Source: Amycolatopsis pittospori
Lineage (GTDB): Bacteria > Actinomycetota > Actinomycetes > Mycobacteriales > Pseudonocardiaceae
Direction: 5' to 3'
Assembly (NCBI RefSeq): GCF_013870525.1
Contig: NZ_JACBXD010000019.1
Span: 1-64,000, forward strand
Length of the DNA stretch: 64,000 nt
In this document: piece after piece, positions 1 through 9,046 of the stretch
Layout: each line of letters opens with the position of its first letter
Position numbering within the stretch: position 1 is the first letter of the stretch
Notes under the pieces: generated by a model
Databases searched by the model: none
What the model saw: only the letters and a program-made list of their open reading frames with translations
What the model was told of the DNA's origin: nothing
Position numbers and translations under genes: made by a program

Positions 1-1068
1 GCCGCCCAGCACGGAGCGACCGTCCGCCTGCTGCGGCTGCAGATCCCGGGCCAGGTGCTGTTCGGCGTCGCCGGTCAGCTCGCGCTGGTCCTTCTCGCCG
101 GCACGACCGTTCTCCTGGCCGCGCAAGGTGATCTGAGCGTTCCGGAGGCGATCGCGCTGATCGTGGTGATCGCCCGCTATCTGGAGCCGTTCACCGCACT
201 CGGCGACCTCGCACCCGGTATCGAGACCGCCGCCACCACGCTCGGCCGCATCCGCACGGTGCTCACCGCCCCGGTGGCCCCGGCCGGGACCGCCGTCGCG
301 CCGGACCGGTCGGTCGCGCCGAGGATCCGGTTCGAGGACGTCGGATTCCGGTACGCGGCCGGCGGCGAGGACGTGCTCGAGAACTTCGGCCTCACCCTGG
401 AACCGGGGACGACGACCGCGATCGTCGGCCCGTCCGGTTCCGGCAAGAGCACCGTCCTCGCGCTGCTCGCCGGAGTGCACCAGCCCACGAACGGACGTGT
501 CCTCGTCGGCGGGACGGATCTCGCCGAGCTGACGGCGGCCGACCGGCGTGACCTCGTCACCGTCGTTTTCCAGCAGCCGTACCTCTTCGACGGTTCGGTC
601 CGCGACAACGTCCTCGCCGGAGACCCCACCGCCGACGAACGACGGGTCGCGGAGGTCGTCGGCCTCGCCAAGGTCGACGAACTGCTCGACGGCCGGAACC
701 CGGTCGTCGGCGAGGCGGGAAGCGCGCTTTCCGGTGGTGAGCGGCAACGCGTGTCCATCGCCCGCGCTCTGCTCAAACCGGCGCCGATCCTGCTGGTCGA
801 CGAGGCCACCAGCGCGCTCGACACGGAGAACGAAGACGCCGTCGTCCGCTCGCTCAGTGCCGACCCCGTGCCGCGTACGCGGGTGATCGTCACCCACCGG
901 ATCGCCGGGATCCGCCATGCCGACAGGGTCGTCTTCCTGGAAGACGGCCGGATCGTGGAGGACGGCGGCGTCGAAGAACTCCTTGCCCGGCGAGGACGTT
1001 TCGCGGAGTTCTGGCGGCGGCAGGTCGACGCCACAGGCTGGCGCATCACCGCCGGGACCGCGCCGTGA
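1..1068 (+). CDS. ABC exporter, permease-ATPase half transporter (5' truncated by window)
   Basis: The reading frame is open from base 1, so the gene begins upstream. The visible part holds the last two membrane helices (about 55-200) and a complete ATPase domain. The Walker A motif GPSGSGKST is at about 427-453, the signature LSGGERQRVSIARALL at about 727-774 and the Walker B motif ILLVDEATSALD at about 787-822. An H-loop histidine (VTHRI) follows. A membrane domain followed by an ATPase in one chain is the type-IV exporter arrangement. The helix preceding the ATPase resembles siderophore exporters and importers of the IrtB group, but the substrate cannot be read from this fragment. The stop codon overlaps the start of a decayed hydrolase gene (GTGA), which suggests the two were once an operon. 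Confidence 0.9.
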   Translation, partial: AAQHGATVRLLRLQIPGQVLFGVAGQLALVLLAGTTVLLAAQGDLSVPEAIALIVVIARYLEPFTALGDLAPGIETAATTLGRIRTVLTAPVAPAGTAVAPDRSVAPRIRFEDVGFRYAAGGEDVLENFGLTLEPGTTTAIVGPSGSGKSTVLALLAGVHQPTNGRVLVGGTDLAELTAADRRDLVTVVFQQPYLFDGSVRDNVLAGDPTADERRVAEVVGLAKVDELLDGRNPVVGEAGSALSGGERQRVSIARALLKPAPILLVDEATSALDTENEDAVVRSLSADPVPRTRVIVTHRIAGIRHADRVVFLEDGRIVEDGGVEELLARRGRFAEFWRRQVDATGWRITAGTAP

Positions 1069-1234
1069 CCCATACCCAGGGCGAGCCGGAGTGGGTGGTC
1101 ACCCGCGACGGCAGACGGCTGTTCGCCATGGTGGACGGCATGTGATCGCGGAGCGGTCCGGGCACTACGTCCCGAAGTCCGAACCCGAGGTGATCGTCGG
1201 CGAGATCGTCCGGACGCTTTCCGAGGAGAGCCCG
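1065..1234 (+). pseudogene. alpha/beta hydrolase remnant with internal deletion
   Basis: A GTG at 1065 overlaps the ABC gene stop and opens a 26-codon frame whose product (WVVTRDGRRLFAMVDG) looks like the first beta strands of an alpha/beta hydrolase. It stops at 1143-1145. Immediately afterwards, in another frame from about 1142, the sequence reads VIAERSGHYVPKSEPEVIV. That matches the loop carrying the catalytic histidine near the end of such enzymes. The middle of the gene, about 200 codons with the nucleophile elbow, is missing. I infer a deletion scar of a hydrolase that was once translationally coupled to the transporter. The two flanking matches are short, so this is a reasoned call and not a proven one. 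Confidence 0.6.
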
Positions 1235-1474
1235 TTTCCGCCGGAAAACACCACGTTCCGGAATTTCGGTGTCCGTTGTGGACGGTCTGGTGAACACCGT
1301 TTTCATCACCCGTCCGGGGGTTTTGTCCTCACCCAAGGGGTTCTATCCAGGGGACGCCGCCGATCCCGGTTGCCGTCGATGATCTTGCCGACACAGGATG
1401 ACCCTCGATCGGGCTCGCTGTCCCCGTCCGTCCTGCCCTGGGCCGATGGGAGCGAGGGGTGAGGCGGAGGCGGT

Positions 1475-4400
1475 ATGGCGGAACGGCGCGGGCGAAATCG
1501 GTTTCGCCGGGGCATGGCGATGCTCACGGTGGTGGTCGTCGCCCTGGTGATGGGCGCCCCGCTGCCGGCGAGCGCCCAGACGCAACCGCGGGGCGCGGGC
1601 ACCGAACGCCCGATCGGGCCGCAGCCGGTGTACTCCGGCCTGGCGCACGGCGGGATCGCGATGGCCGCCAACTCGGTGGTCCAATGCGGTATCGGCGTCG
1701 TCTGCGACGCCTCCGCGAGCAACGCGAGCCCGGTGTCCTGGATCAAGACCGACCCCGCCGCGCCCGGCAACACCGCCTCGGCGGCGAGCCTGAGCATCCC
1801 GGCCGGCGCGAAGGTGCTCAACGCCCGGCTGTACTGGCAGTTCAACCCGGTCGCCACCAGCGGGACCTCGGGCGACGGCCCGAAGGGCAACCAGGTGTCG
1901 ATGAAGACGCCGGGGTCGACCTCCTACCAGCGGATCACCGCGGAGACCTACGACTGGTTCCCCGCGCTCACCACACCCGGCAACCCGACCCTGTACGCCT
2001 ACGGCGGCGCGGCCGACGTCACCGACACGGTGACCAAGTCCGGGACCGGTCAGTACACCGTCTCCGACATCCAGGCCTGCCAGGGCCAGTCGATCAGCCC
2101 GACCAACCTCGGCTGCTGGGGCGGCTGGTCGCTGGTGGTGGCCTACGAACTGGCCAGCGAACCGCTGCGCTATCTGCAGGTGTGGGACGGTCTCCAGCGT
2201 GTCGCGGGTGGCGGTACGCCGGTTTCGGCGACCATCGCGCTGAGCGGCATCAAGGCCCCGACCTCCCGTCAGCCCAGTGTCGAACTCGGCATCGTCGCCG
2301 GCGACGGGGACGCGCCGATCACCGGTGATTACCTCCAGGTGGGCCCGAACGCCGCCAGCCTGCAGGACATCTCCTTGCCCGGACCCGCCGGCACGGCGGT
2401 GAACAACGCTTTCAGCAGCCGGATCGACCAGGTGGCGGCGAACGGCACGGGATCGAACGTCACCGCCCGGAATCCGAATCCGGTCAACAACGTCGGCTAC
2501 GACGCCCGCAGCATCGACATCACCGGCAAGGTCCCGGCGGGCACGTCCGCGCTCCAGGTGAAGATCGGCACGACCGGCGACGCGCTCTACCCGCAGGTGG
2601 TCTGGCTGGTCACCGACGCACTCGAACCGGACCTGCAGATCACCAAGGCCAACGACCCGGTCGGCAACACGAACGACAATCCGCCGGGTTACGTCACCAA
2701 GGGCGACGACGTCACCTACACCTTCGACGTCGCCAACAAACACGCCGACGGTTCCACCAACGACCTCGACACGGCGACGAACGTGGTGCTCACGGACACG
2801 CTGCCGGACGGCGTGACCTTCGTGGCCGGGTCCAATCCGGACTGTTCGGCCGCCGGGCAGGTGGTCAGCTGCCGGCTGCGGAACCTCGCGCCGGGGCAAT
2901 CGCAGAAGGTCGCCTTCAAGGTCAAGGTCGGCGCGACGGTGCCGGACGGCACCAAACTCGACAACACCGGCAAACTGACCTTCCGCGGTGAGGACACCGG
3001 CCGCCAGCAGGAACGCACCTCGAACACGGTGCGGAACACCGTCGCGTCGCCGGGATACCAGCTCACGAAGTCGGTCGACCTCGCCGAGGCGGTGCCGGGC
3101 GACACCCTGACCTACAAGGTGACCCTGCGGAACACCGGCGTGATCCCGGTACCCGCGCTCACGGTGCGAGACACGCTTCCGCCGGGTACGACCTACGTGT
3201 CGTCCGAGCCGTCGAAGGGGACCGCGTCCGGTACCGGCCCGATCGACTGGGCCGTGAACGGCCTCGCCGTCGGCGAGACCGCGACGCTGACCGTGCGCGT
3301 CAAGGTCGAAGAGGCCGCGATCGGCAAGGAACTGGTGAACCGCGCGACCGTCCCGATCGGACCGCCGCCGGTGGTACCGCCCGACAACCGCTGCCCGGAC
3401 GACCCGGCCGCGGCCTGCGCCAAGACCAAGGTGCCCGCTCCCGCGTACACGGTGACGAAGACCGCGGACAAGGAATCCGCGAACCCCGGTGACACCGTGC
3501 GCTACACGATCAAGGTCGCCAACACGGGGAGGGTCACCGCCGCCGACCTCAAGGTCGTCGACGATCTGACCGGCGTGCTCGACGACGCGGCCTTCCAGAA
3601 CGACGCAACCGCGTCGCCGGGTTCGGTGTCCTACGCGGCGCCGAAGCTGACCTGGACGGGCACGCTGGCCGTCGGGGCGAGCGCCGAGATCAGCTACACG
3701 GTCAAGGTGAAGAACCCCAACACCGGTGACAACCGGCTCAAGAACGTGGTCACTTCCGAGACCCCGGGCGGGAACTGTCCGCCGGGTTCGACCGATCCGA
3801 AGTGCGGGACGACGACGCCGGTTTCCGGTCTGCTCATCAAGAAGATCGCCGACAAGCAGTCGGCGAACCCGGGCGATGTCGTGAAGTACACGGTCACTGT
3901 TCAGAACACGGGCCAGACGAAGCTTTCCGGTGCGACGTTCACCGATGACCTGACGCAGGTTCTCGACGACGCGGACTACCAGAGCGACGGCGCGGCGACG
4001 ATCGGTGCGGTGTCCTACGCGGCGCCGAAGCTGACGTGGACCGGTGACGTCGGTGTCGGCGAGACGTCCACGGTCACGTACACGGTCAAGGTGAAGAACC
4101 CGAATACCGGTGACAACCGGCTCAAGAACGCGGTCTCGTCCGAGACGCCGGGCGGGAATTGCCCGCCGGGATCCACGGATCCCGCTTGTGGCACCGATAC
4201 CCCGGTGTCGGGCCTGAAGATCGAGAAGGCGGTCGACAAGCAGTCGGCGAACCCGGGTGATGTCGTGAAGTACACGGTCACCGTCACCAACACCGGGCAG
4301 ACCAAGCAGGACGCCGCGTCCTTCGCCGATGACCTGACGCAGGTCCTCGACGACGCGGACTATCAGAACGACGGTGCGGCGACCATCGGCGCGGTCACTT

Positions 4401-7400
4401 TCGCGTCGCCGAAGCTGAGTTGGACGGGTTCGCTCGACATCGGCCAGGCATCGACGGTCACCTACACGGTGAAGGTGAAGAACCCCAACCCCGGCGACAA
4501 GAAGCTGTCCAATGTGGTCACTTCGGAGATCCCGGGTAACAACTGCCCGCCGGGTTCGACGGATCCGAAGTGCGGGACGACGACGCCGGTGTCCGGTCTG
4601 ATCATCGAGAAGGCGGTCGACAAGCAGTCGGCGAACCCGGGTGATGTCGTGAAGTACACGGTCACCGTGCGGAACACGGGTCAGACGAAGCTGGCCGGCG
4701 CGACCTTCACGGACGATCTGACGCAGGTGCTCGACGACGCGGACTATCAGAACGATGGTGCGGCGACGATCGGCGCGGTCACTTTCGCGTCGCCGAAGCT
4801 GACCTGGACCGGTGATCTCGAAGTCGGCGAGACCTCGACGGTCACGTACACGGTCAAGGTGAAGAACCCCAACACCGGGGACAATCAGCTCAAGAACGTG
4901 GTCACTTCCGAGACTCCTGGTGGGAACTGTCCGCCGGGTTCGACGGATCCGAAGTGCGGGACGACGACGCCGGTGTCCGGTCTGATGATCGAGAAGGCGG
5001 TCGACAAGCAGTCGGCGAACCCGGGTGACGTCGTGAAGTACACCGTCACCGTCCGGAACACCGGCCAGACGAAGCTGACCGGTGCCACCTTCACGGACGA
5101 TCTGGCCCAGGTGCTCGACGACGCGGACTACCAGAACGACGGTGCCGCGACCATCGGCGCGGTGTCCTATGCGGCGCCGAAACTGACCTGGACCGGCGAC
5201 CTCGACATCGGCGAGACGGCCACGGTCACCTACACCGTGAAGGTCAAGAGTCCCGACCCTGGCGACAAGAAGCTCGTCAACACGGTCACTTCCGAGACTC
5301 CGGGCGGGAACTGTCCGCCGGGTTCGACGGATCCGAAGTGCGGGACGACGACGCCGGTTTCCGGTCTGGTCATCAAGAAGATCGCCGACAAGCAGTCGGC
5401 GAACCCGGGCGATGTCGTGAAGTACACGGTGACGGTGCAGAACACCGGCCAGACGAAGCTGTCGGGCGCGACGTTCACCGACGACCTGGCCCAGGTCCTC
5501 GACGACGCCGACTATCAGAACGACGGTGCCTCGGCCATCGGTACCGTGACTTTCGCGTCGCCGAAGCTGACGTGGACCGGCGATCTCGGCATCGGTGTGA
5601 CGGCCACGGTCACGTACACCGTGAAGGTCAAGAACCCCAACACCGGTGACAACCGGCTCAAGAACGTCGTCACTTCCGAGACGCCGGGCGGGAACTGTCC
5701 GCCGGGTTCGACGGATCCGGCCTGTGGCACGGAGACCCCCGTGTCGGGCCTGGAGATCAAGAAGGTCGTCGACAAGCAGTCGGCGAACCCCGGTGACGTC
5801 GTGAAGTACACCGTGACCGTGCGGAACACCGGGCAGACCAAGGTTTCCGGTGCGACGTTCACCGACGACCTGACCAAGGTCCTCGACGACGCCGACTACC
5901 AGGGCGACGGCGCGGCGACCATCGGCACGGTCTCCTACGCCGAGCCGGAGCTGACCTGGACGGGCGACCTCGACATCGGTGCGACGGCAACGGTCACCTA
6001 CACCGTCAAGGTGAAGAACCCGGGCGACGGCGACAAGAAGCTCGTCAACGCCGTCACTTCGGACACGCCGGGGGGCAACTGCCCGCCGGGTTCGACGGAT
6101 CCGAAGTGCGGGACGACGACGCCGGTTTCCGGGCTGCTCATCAAGAAGACCGCGGACAAGAAGTCGGTCGACCCGGGCGACACGGTGAAGTACACGGTCA
6201 CCGTCACCAACACCGGGCAGACCAAACAGGAGGGTGCGTCGTTCACCGACGACATGACCCAGGTTCTCGACGACGCCGACTACCAGAACGACGGCGCCGC
6301 GACGATCGGTGACGTCACCTACGCGGCGCCGAAGCTGAGCTGGACCGGTTCGCTCGACATCGGCCAGACGTCGACGATCACCTACACGGTCAAGATCAAG
6401 AAGCCGAACCCCGGTGACAAGAAACTGTCCAATGTGGTCACTTCGGAGACGCCGGGCAACAACTGCCCGCCGGATTCGACCGACCCGAACTGCGTCGCGG
6501 ACGTACCGTCCCGCGAACTGACGGTGAAGAAGACCTCGGACAAGCAGAGCGCGAACCCGGGTGACGTCGTCACGTACACCGTCACGGTCACCAACACCGG
6601 CAAGGTCGATCTGGTCGGTGAAGACGCCGCACGCGTCACCGACGATCTGTCCGAGGTGCTCGACGACGCGGACTACCAAGGCGACGCGAAGTCCACGCCG
6701 ATCGCCGGCGATTTCGCGTTCACCGCGCCGAACCTGGTGTGGACCGGGGACCTCCCGGTGGGCGCGTCGACCACGTTGAAGTACTCGGTGAAGGTGAAGA
6801 ACCCGGTCAAGGGTGATCACGAACTGCGGAACACCGTCAGCACCAACACGCCGGGCACCTGCCCGCCGCAGTCCGACGACCCGGCCTGTTCGACCGTCAC
6901 CCCGGTGCCCGGCATCACGCTGGAGAAGAAGGCGGACAAGGCGACGGCGAACCCGGGCGACGTCGTCAAGTACACGGTCACCGTCCGGAACACCGGCAAG
7001 ACCAAGCTGGCCGGGGCGACCTTCACCGACGACCTCACCGAGGTCCTCGACGACGCCGAGTTCGCAAAGGACGGCAAGGCGACGATCGGTGAGGTCACCT
7101 ACTCGGAACCGAAGCTGACCTGGACCGGCGATCTGGAGATCGGGCAGACGGCGACGGTCACCTACAGCGTGAAGGTGACCAAGACCGGCGGTGACGGCAA
7201 GCTGACCAACGTCGTCACCACCGACACCCCGGGCGGCAACTGCCCGCCGGGCAGCAAGGATCCGAAGTGCGGGACGACGACCCCGTTGTCCAGCTTGAAG
7301 ATCAAGAAGACGGTCGACAAGGCGGAGGCGAAACCCGGCGAGGTCGTCACCTACACCGTGACCGTGGAGAACACCGGCCAGGCCACCGTGGACGATGCGA

Positions 7401-7846
7401 CGTTCACCGACGACCTGACCCAGGTGCTCGACGACGCGACTTTCGACGGCGCGGTGAAGGTCAGTACCGGAACGGCGACCTATGCCGCGCCGAAGCTCAC
7501 CTGGAAGGGCAAGCTCGCTCCGGGGGAGAAGGCCACCGTCACCTACGCCGTCACCGTGAAGTCGCCCGCGAGCGGTGACCACCGGCTCCGCAACGTCGTC
7601 ACGTCCGACACCCCGGGCGGGAACTGCCCGCCGGGCTCGGAGAATCCCGACTGCGGCACCGACACCCGGGTGCCGCCGACTCCGCAGCCGCCGGACAAGC
7701 CGAACCCGCAGCCGCCGAACACGCCGCGGCCGCCGGGGCTGGCCGTCACGGGTTCGCCGGTGAAGACCATGTCGGTACTGGCGCTCGGGATGCTGGCCAT
7801 CGGGGCCCTGCTGCTCCTGGCCGGACGGAGGCGCCGGGAGTCCTGA
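1475..7846 (+). CDS. giant DUF11-repeat surface protein with LAVTG sortase motif
   Basis: This 2123-residue protein begins with a signal peptide (basic start, hydrophobic core, cleavage near PASA-QTQ). A non-repetitive region of about 350 residues follows, then about thirteen DUF11-type beta-sandwich repeats. Each repeat opens with a phrase such as VDKQSANPGDVVKYTVTV and most close with a two-cysteine loop of the form CPPGSTDPKC. The C-terminus has a proline-rich spacer, LAVTG at about residues 2089-2093, a hydrophobic helix and RRRRES. That is the layout of a class E sortase substrate anchored to the cell wall. The repeats are likely a rigid stalk for surface display or adhesion. Start choice: GGCGGAGG lies just before the ATG at 1475. 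A terminator hairpin follows the stop. No ligand can be inferred. Confidence 0.92.
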   Translation: MAERRGRNRFRRGMAMLTVVVVALVMGAPLPASAQTQPRGAGTERPIGPQPVYSGLAHGGIAMAANSVVQCGIGVVCDASASNASPVSWIKTDPAAPGNTASAASLSIPAGAKVLNARLYWQFNPVATSGTSGDGPKGNQVSMKTPGSTSYQRITAETYDWFPALTTPGNPTLYAYGGAADVTDTVTKSGTGQYTVSDIQACQGQSISPTNLGCWGGWSLVVAYELASEPLRYLQVWDGLQRVAGGGTPVSATIALSGIKAPTSRQPSVELGIVAGDGDAPITGDYLQVGPNAASLQDISLPGPAGTAVNNAFSSRIDQVAANGTGSNVTARNPNPVNNVGYDARSIDITGKVPAGTSALQVKIGTTGDALYPQVVWLVTDALEPDLQITKANDPVGNTNDNPPGYVTKGDDVTYTFDVANKHADGSTNDLDTATNVVLTDTLPDGVTFVAGSNPDCSAAGQVVSCRLRNLAPGQSQKVAFKVKVGATVPDGTKLDNTGKLTFRGEDTGRQQERTSNTVRNTVASPGYQLTKSVDLAEAVPGDTLTYKVTLRNTGVIPVPALTVRDTLPPGTTYVSSEPSKGTASGTGPIDWAVNGLAVGETATLTVRVKVEEAAIGKELVNRATVPIGPPPVVPPDNRCPDDPAAACAKTKVPAPAYTVTKTADKESANPGDTVRYTIKVANTGRVTAADLKVVDDLTGVLDDAAFQNDATASPGSVSYAAPKLTWTGTLAVGASAEISYTVKVKNPNTGDNRLKNVVTSETPGGNCPPGSTDPKCGTTTPVSGLLIKKIADKQSANPGDVVKYTVTVQNTGQTKLSGATFTDDLTQVLDDADYQSDGAATIGAVSYAAPKLTWTGDVGVGETSTVTYTVKVKNPNTGDNRLKNAVSSETPGGNCPPGSTDPACGTDTPVSGLKIEKAVDKQSANPGDVVKYTVTVTNTGQTKQDAASFADDLTQVLDDADYQNDGAATIGAVTFASPKLSWTGSLDIGQASTVTYTVKVKNPNPGDKKLSNVVTSEIPGNNCPPGSTDPKCGTTTPVSGLIIEKAVDKQSANPGDVVKYTVTVRNTGQTKLAGATFTDDLTQVLDDADYQNDGAATIGAVTFASPKLTWTGDLEVGETSTVTYTVKVKNPNTGDNQLKNVVTSETPGGNCPPGSTDPKCGTTTPVSGLMIEKAVDKQSANPGDVVKYTVTVRNTGQTKLTGATFTDDLAQVLDDADYQNDGAATIGAVSYAAPKLTWTGDLDIGETATVTYTVKVKSPDPGDKKLVNTVTSETPGGNCPPGSTDPKCGTTTPVSGLVIKKIADKQSANPGDVVKYTVTVQNTGQTKLSGATFTDDLAQVLDDADYQNDGASAIGTVTFASPKLTWTGDLGIGVTATVTYTVKVKNPNTGDNRLKNVVTSETPGGNCPPGSTDPACGTETPVSGLEIKKVVDKQSANPGDVVKYTVTVRNTGQTKVSGATFTDDLTKVLDDADYQGDGAATIGTVSYAEPELTWTGDLDIGATATVTYTVKVKNPGDGDKKLVNAVTSDTPGGNCPPGSTDPKCGTTTPVSGLLIKKTADKKSVDPGDTVKYTVTVTNTGQTKQEGASFTDDMTQVLDDADYQNDGAATIGDVTYAAPKLSWTGSLDIGQTSTITYTVKIKKPNPGDKKLSNVVTSETPGNNCPPDSTDPNCVADVPSRELTVKKTSDKQSANPGDVVTYTVTVTNTGKVDLVGEDAARVTDDLSEVLDDADYQGDAKSTPIAGDFAFTAPNLVWTGDLPVGASTTLKYSVKVKNPVKGDHELRNTVSTNTPGTCPPQSDDPACSTVTPVPGITLEKKADKATANPGDVVKYTVTVRNTGKTKLAGATFTDDLTEVLDDAEFAKDGKATIGEVTYSEPKLTWTGDLEIGQTATVTYSVKVTKTGGDGKLTNVVTTDTPGGNCPPGSKDPKCGTTTPLSSLKIKKTVDKAEAKPGEVVTYTVTVENTGQATVDDATFTDDLTQVLDDATFDGAVKVSTGTATYAAPKLTWKGKLAPGEKATVTYAVTVKSPASGDHRLRNVVTSDTPGGNCPPGSENPDCGTDTRVPPTPQPPDKPNPQPPNTPRPPGLAVTGSPVKTMSVLALGMLAIGALLLLAGRRRRES
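3467..6538 (+). repeat. tandem coding repeat, eight units of exactly 384 nt
   Basis: The codons for the phrase GAC-AAG (Asp-Lys) at the head of each DUF11 unit fall at 3467, 3851, 4235, 4619, 5003, 5387, 5771, 6155 and 6539, a spacing of 384 nt (128 residues) every time. Long stretches between units are nearly identical at the DNA level, especially the stretch encoding GGNCPPGSTDPKCGTTTPVSG. After 6539 the spacing becomes 396 and then 381 and the units diverge. This indicates recent duplication or gene conversion among the central units. Copy number may vary between strains and is easily miscounted by short-read assembly. Confidence 0.95.
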
Positions 7847-7852
7847 CCGGGA

Positions 7853-7896
7853 GAGGGTCCGGAGCACGGCGAAACCGCGCTGTGCTCCGGACCCTC
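7853..7896 (+). terminator. terminator of the DUF11 gene
   Basis: Two perfectly complementary 15-nt arms (GAGGGTCCGGAGCAC at 7853-7867 and its complement at 7882-7896) start seven bases after the stop codon. There is no clear T-tract, which is common for actinomycete terminators. The hairpin also argues against the next gene starting before about 7900. Confidence 0.7.
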
Positions 7897-7986
7897 CGTC
7901 ACGGTTCGCCCTCGAGGTATCCGCGGCCGATGATTTCGGGCGGCGTCGGGAGTCTCCCTCTCCGGAACGACTGGAGGGAGTCCGGA

Positions 7987-8649
7987 ATGACGAATACGGG
8001 ACCGAAATCGCGCAGTCGCGCGGCGTCCGGGGTCTGGCCAGTGATCCACACCGAACGGGCCATGCTGGCGAAGGACCTCATCGGACTCACCGAAGAACAG
8101 TGGGAGACGCCGTCGCTGTGCAGCGGGCTGACGGTGCGCGAGGTACTGGCCCATCTCACCGCGGCGGCGAGCCTCACGCCGCTGCGCTGGATGGCCGGGG
8201 TGATCCGCTGCCGGTTCGACTTCGACGAGCAGGTCGCGATGCGGCTGGCCGAACACCTGGGGTCGAGCGGCGCGGAGACGCTGGAGCGGTTCCGTCGCGT
8301 CGTGACGAGCACGACGAAACCGCCCCTGCCGAAAATGGCGATGCTCGGCGAGGTGATCGTGCACGGCGAGGACATCCGCCGTCCGCTCGGCATCCGCCGC
8401 GACCATCCGATCGCGGTCCTCACCTCGTTGGCCGGGTACTACCAGGGTGCCGATCTGGTGGTGATGGCGAAGGGACGCATCGGTGGCCTGCGGCTGGAAG
8501 CGACGGACGGCCCCTTCGCCGTCGGGTCCGGGCCGCTCGTCTCGGGCACGACCTTGGCACTGGTCATGGCCATGACCGGACGAGCGGCCCCTGTGGACGA
8601 ACTCGACGGCGACGGGGTCGAGATCCTGCGGAGCCGCGTGCCCGGCTGA
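7987..8649 (+). CDS. TIGR03083-type maleylpyruvate isomerase / mycothiol-dependent family protein
   Basis: The 220-residue product has the DinB-like four-helix layout typical of actinobacterial mycothiol-dependent enzymes. It opens with HTERAMLAKDLIGLTEEQWETPSLCSGLTVREVLAHL, where the W-x(2)-PSLCSGWTVRDVxAHL pattern of the family is easily seen and its histidine would be a metal ligand. A second metal-ligand region lies around VIVHGEDIRRPLG. The reaction is unknown; family members act as maleylpyruvate isomerases or thiol transferases. The ATG at 7987 is preceded by GGAGGGAG, and a longer frame from 7882 would overlap the upstream terminator. The gene is single and convergent with the rhodanese gene, three bases away. 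Confidence 0.8.
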   Translation: MTNTGPKSRSRAASGVWPVIHTERAMLAKDLIGLTEEQWETPSLCSGLTVREVLAHLTAAASLTPLRWMAGVIRCRFDFDEQVAMRLAEHLGSSGAETLERFRRVVTSTTKPPLPKMAMLGEVIVHGEDIRRPLGIRRDHPIAVLTSLAGYYQGADLVVMAKGRIGGLRLEATDGPFAVGSGPLVSGTTLALVMAMTGRAAPVDELDGDGVEILRSRVPG

Positions 8650-8652
8650 CCG

Positions 8653-8979
8653 TCAGGCCTGTTCGAGGGGCAGGCCGGCGGCGGCCCAGTCCTCGATGCC
8701 CTCCCGGTACTTGCGGACGTCGGTGTAGCCGAGCGCGGTGAGGCGGTCGGCGACCTGCCCGCTGTTGGGGCACGCCGGGTTCGAGCAGTAGGTGACGATC
8801 GCGGCGCCGCGATCGGGCAGGACGGTGGCCGCCCGCGCGTCGACGTCCGCGAGGACCAGGGGGACGGCGCCGGGCAGATGCTGCTTGGCGTAGTACTCGC
8901 CGCCCAGCGCGTCGATCACGGTCACGGCCTTCGCGTCGATCGCGGCCTTCAGCTCGTCACGGGTGATCAGGGTCGTCAT
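8653..8979 (-). CDS. single-domain rhodanese-like sulfurtransferase
   Basis: This 108-residue protein is one rhodanese domain: LITRDELKAAI at the start, the VIDALGGEYYAKQHLPGAV segment, and the active-site loop TYCSNPACPNSGQ with the presumed catalytic cysteine in YCSN. Such enzymes move sulfane sulfur from thiosulfate or persulfides to thiols. The start codon at 8979 has GGAGG seven bases upstream. It is divergent from a TetR regulator, with 36 bases between the two starts, and that gap contains a palindromic operator. The regulator therefore probably controls this gene in response to a sulfur, cyanide or electrophile signal. Confidence 0.88.
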   Translation of the reverse strand: MTTLITRDELKAAIDAKAVTVIDALGGEYYAKQHLPGAVPLVLADVDARAATVLPDRGAAIVTYCSNPACPNSGQVADRLTALGYTDVRKYREGIEDWAAAGLPLEQA

Positions 8980-8998
8980 GTCGCTACCTCCAGTTAAT

Positions 8999-9046
8999 CG
9001 GACTATAGTCCGCATGTGCCTCACGACCATAACGGACCGCAGTCCG
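8999..9046. promoter_or_regulatory. two palindromic TetR-type operator sites
   Basis: CGGACTATAGTCCG at 8999-9012 is a perfect 14-bp palindrome between the divergent rhodanese and TetR genes. A second site with the same half-sites, CGGAC-CGCA-GTCCG, lies at 9033-9046, inside the first codons of the TetR gene if it starts at 9016. Shared half-sites at about 34-bp spacing suggest autoregulation by the TetR protein. Confidence 0.7.

Noticed and set aside
3467..6934. CRISPR or satellite array suggested by the regular repeats
   Set aside because: The period is a multiple of three (384 nt), the repeats are in frame and encode DUF11 domains, and there are no spacers.
1343..7867. A minus-strand open frame of more than 2100 codons opposite the DUF11 gene
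   Set aside because: It mirrors the repeat gene: GC-rich codon bias removes stops from the opposite strand, and the product is an Arg/Val/Leu repeat without a fold or ribosome site.
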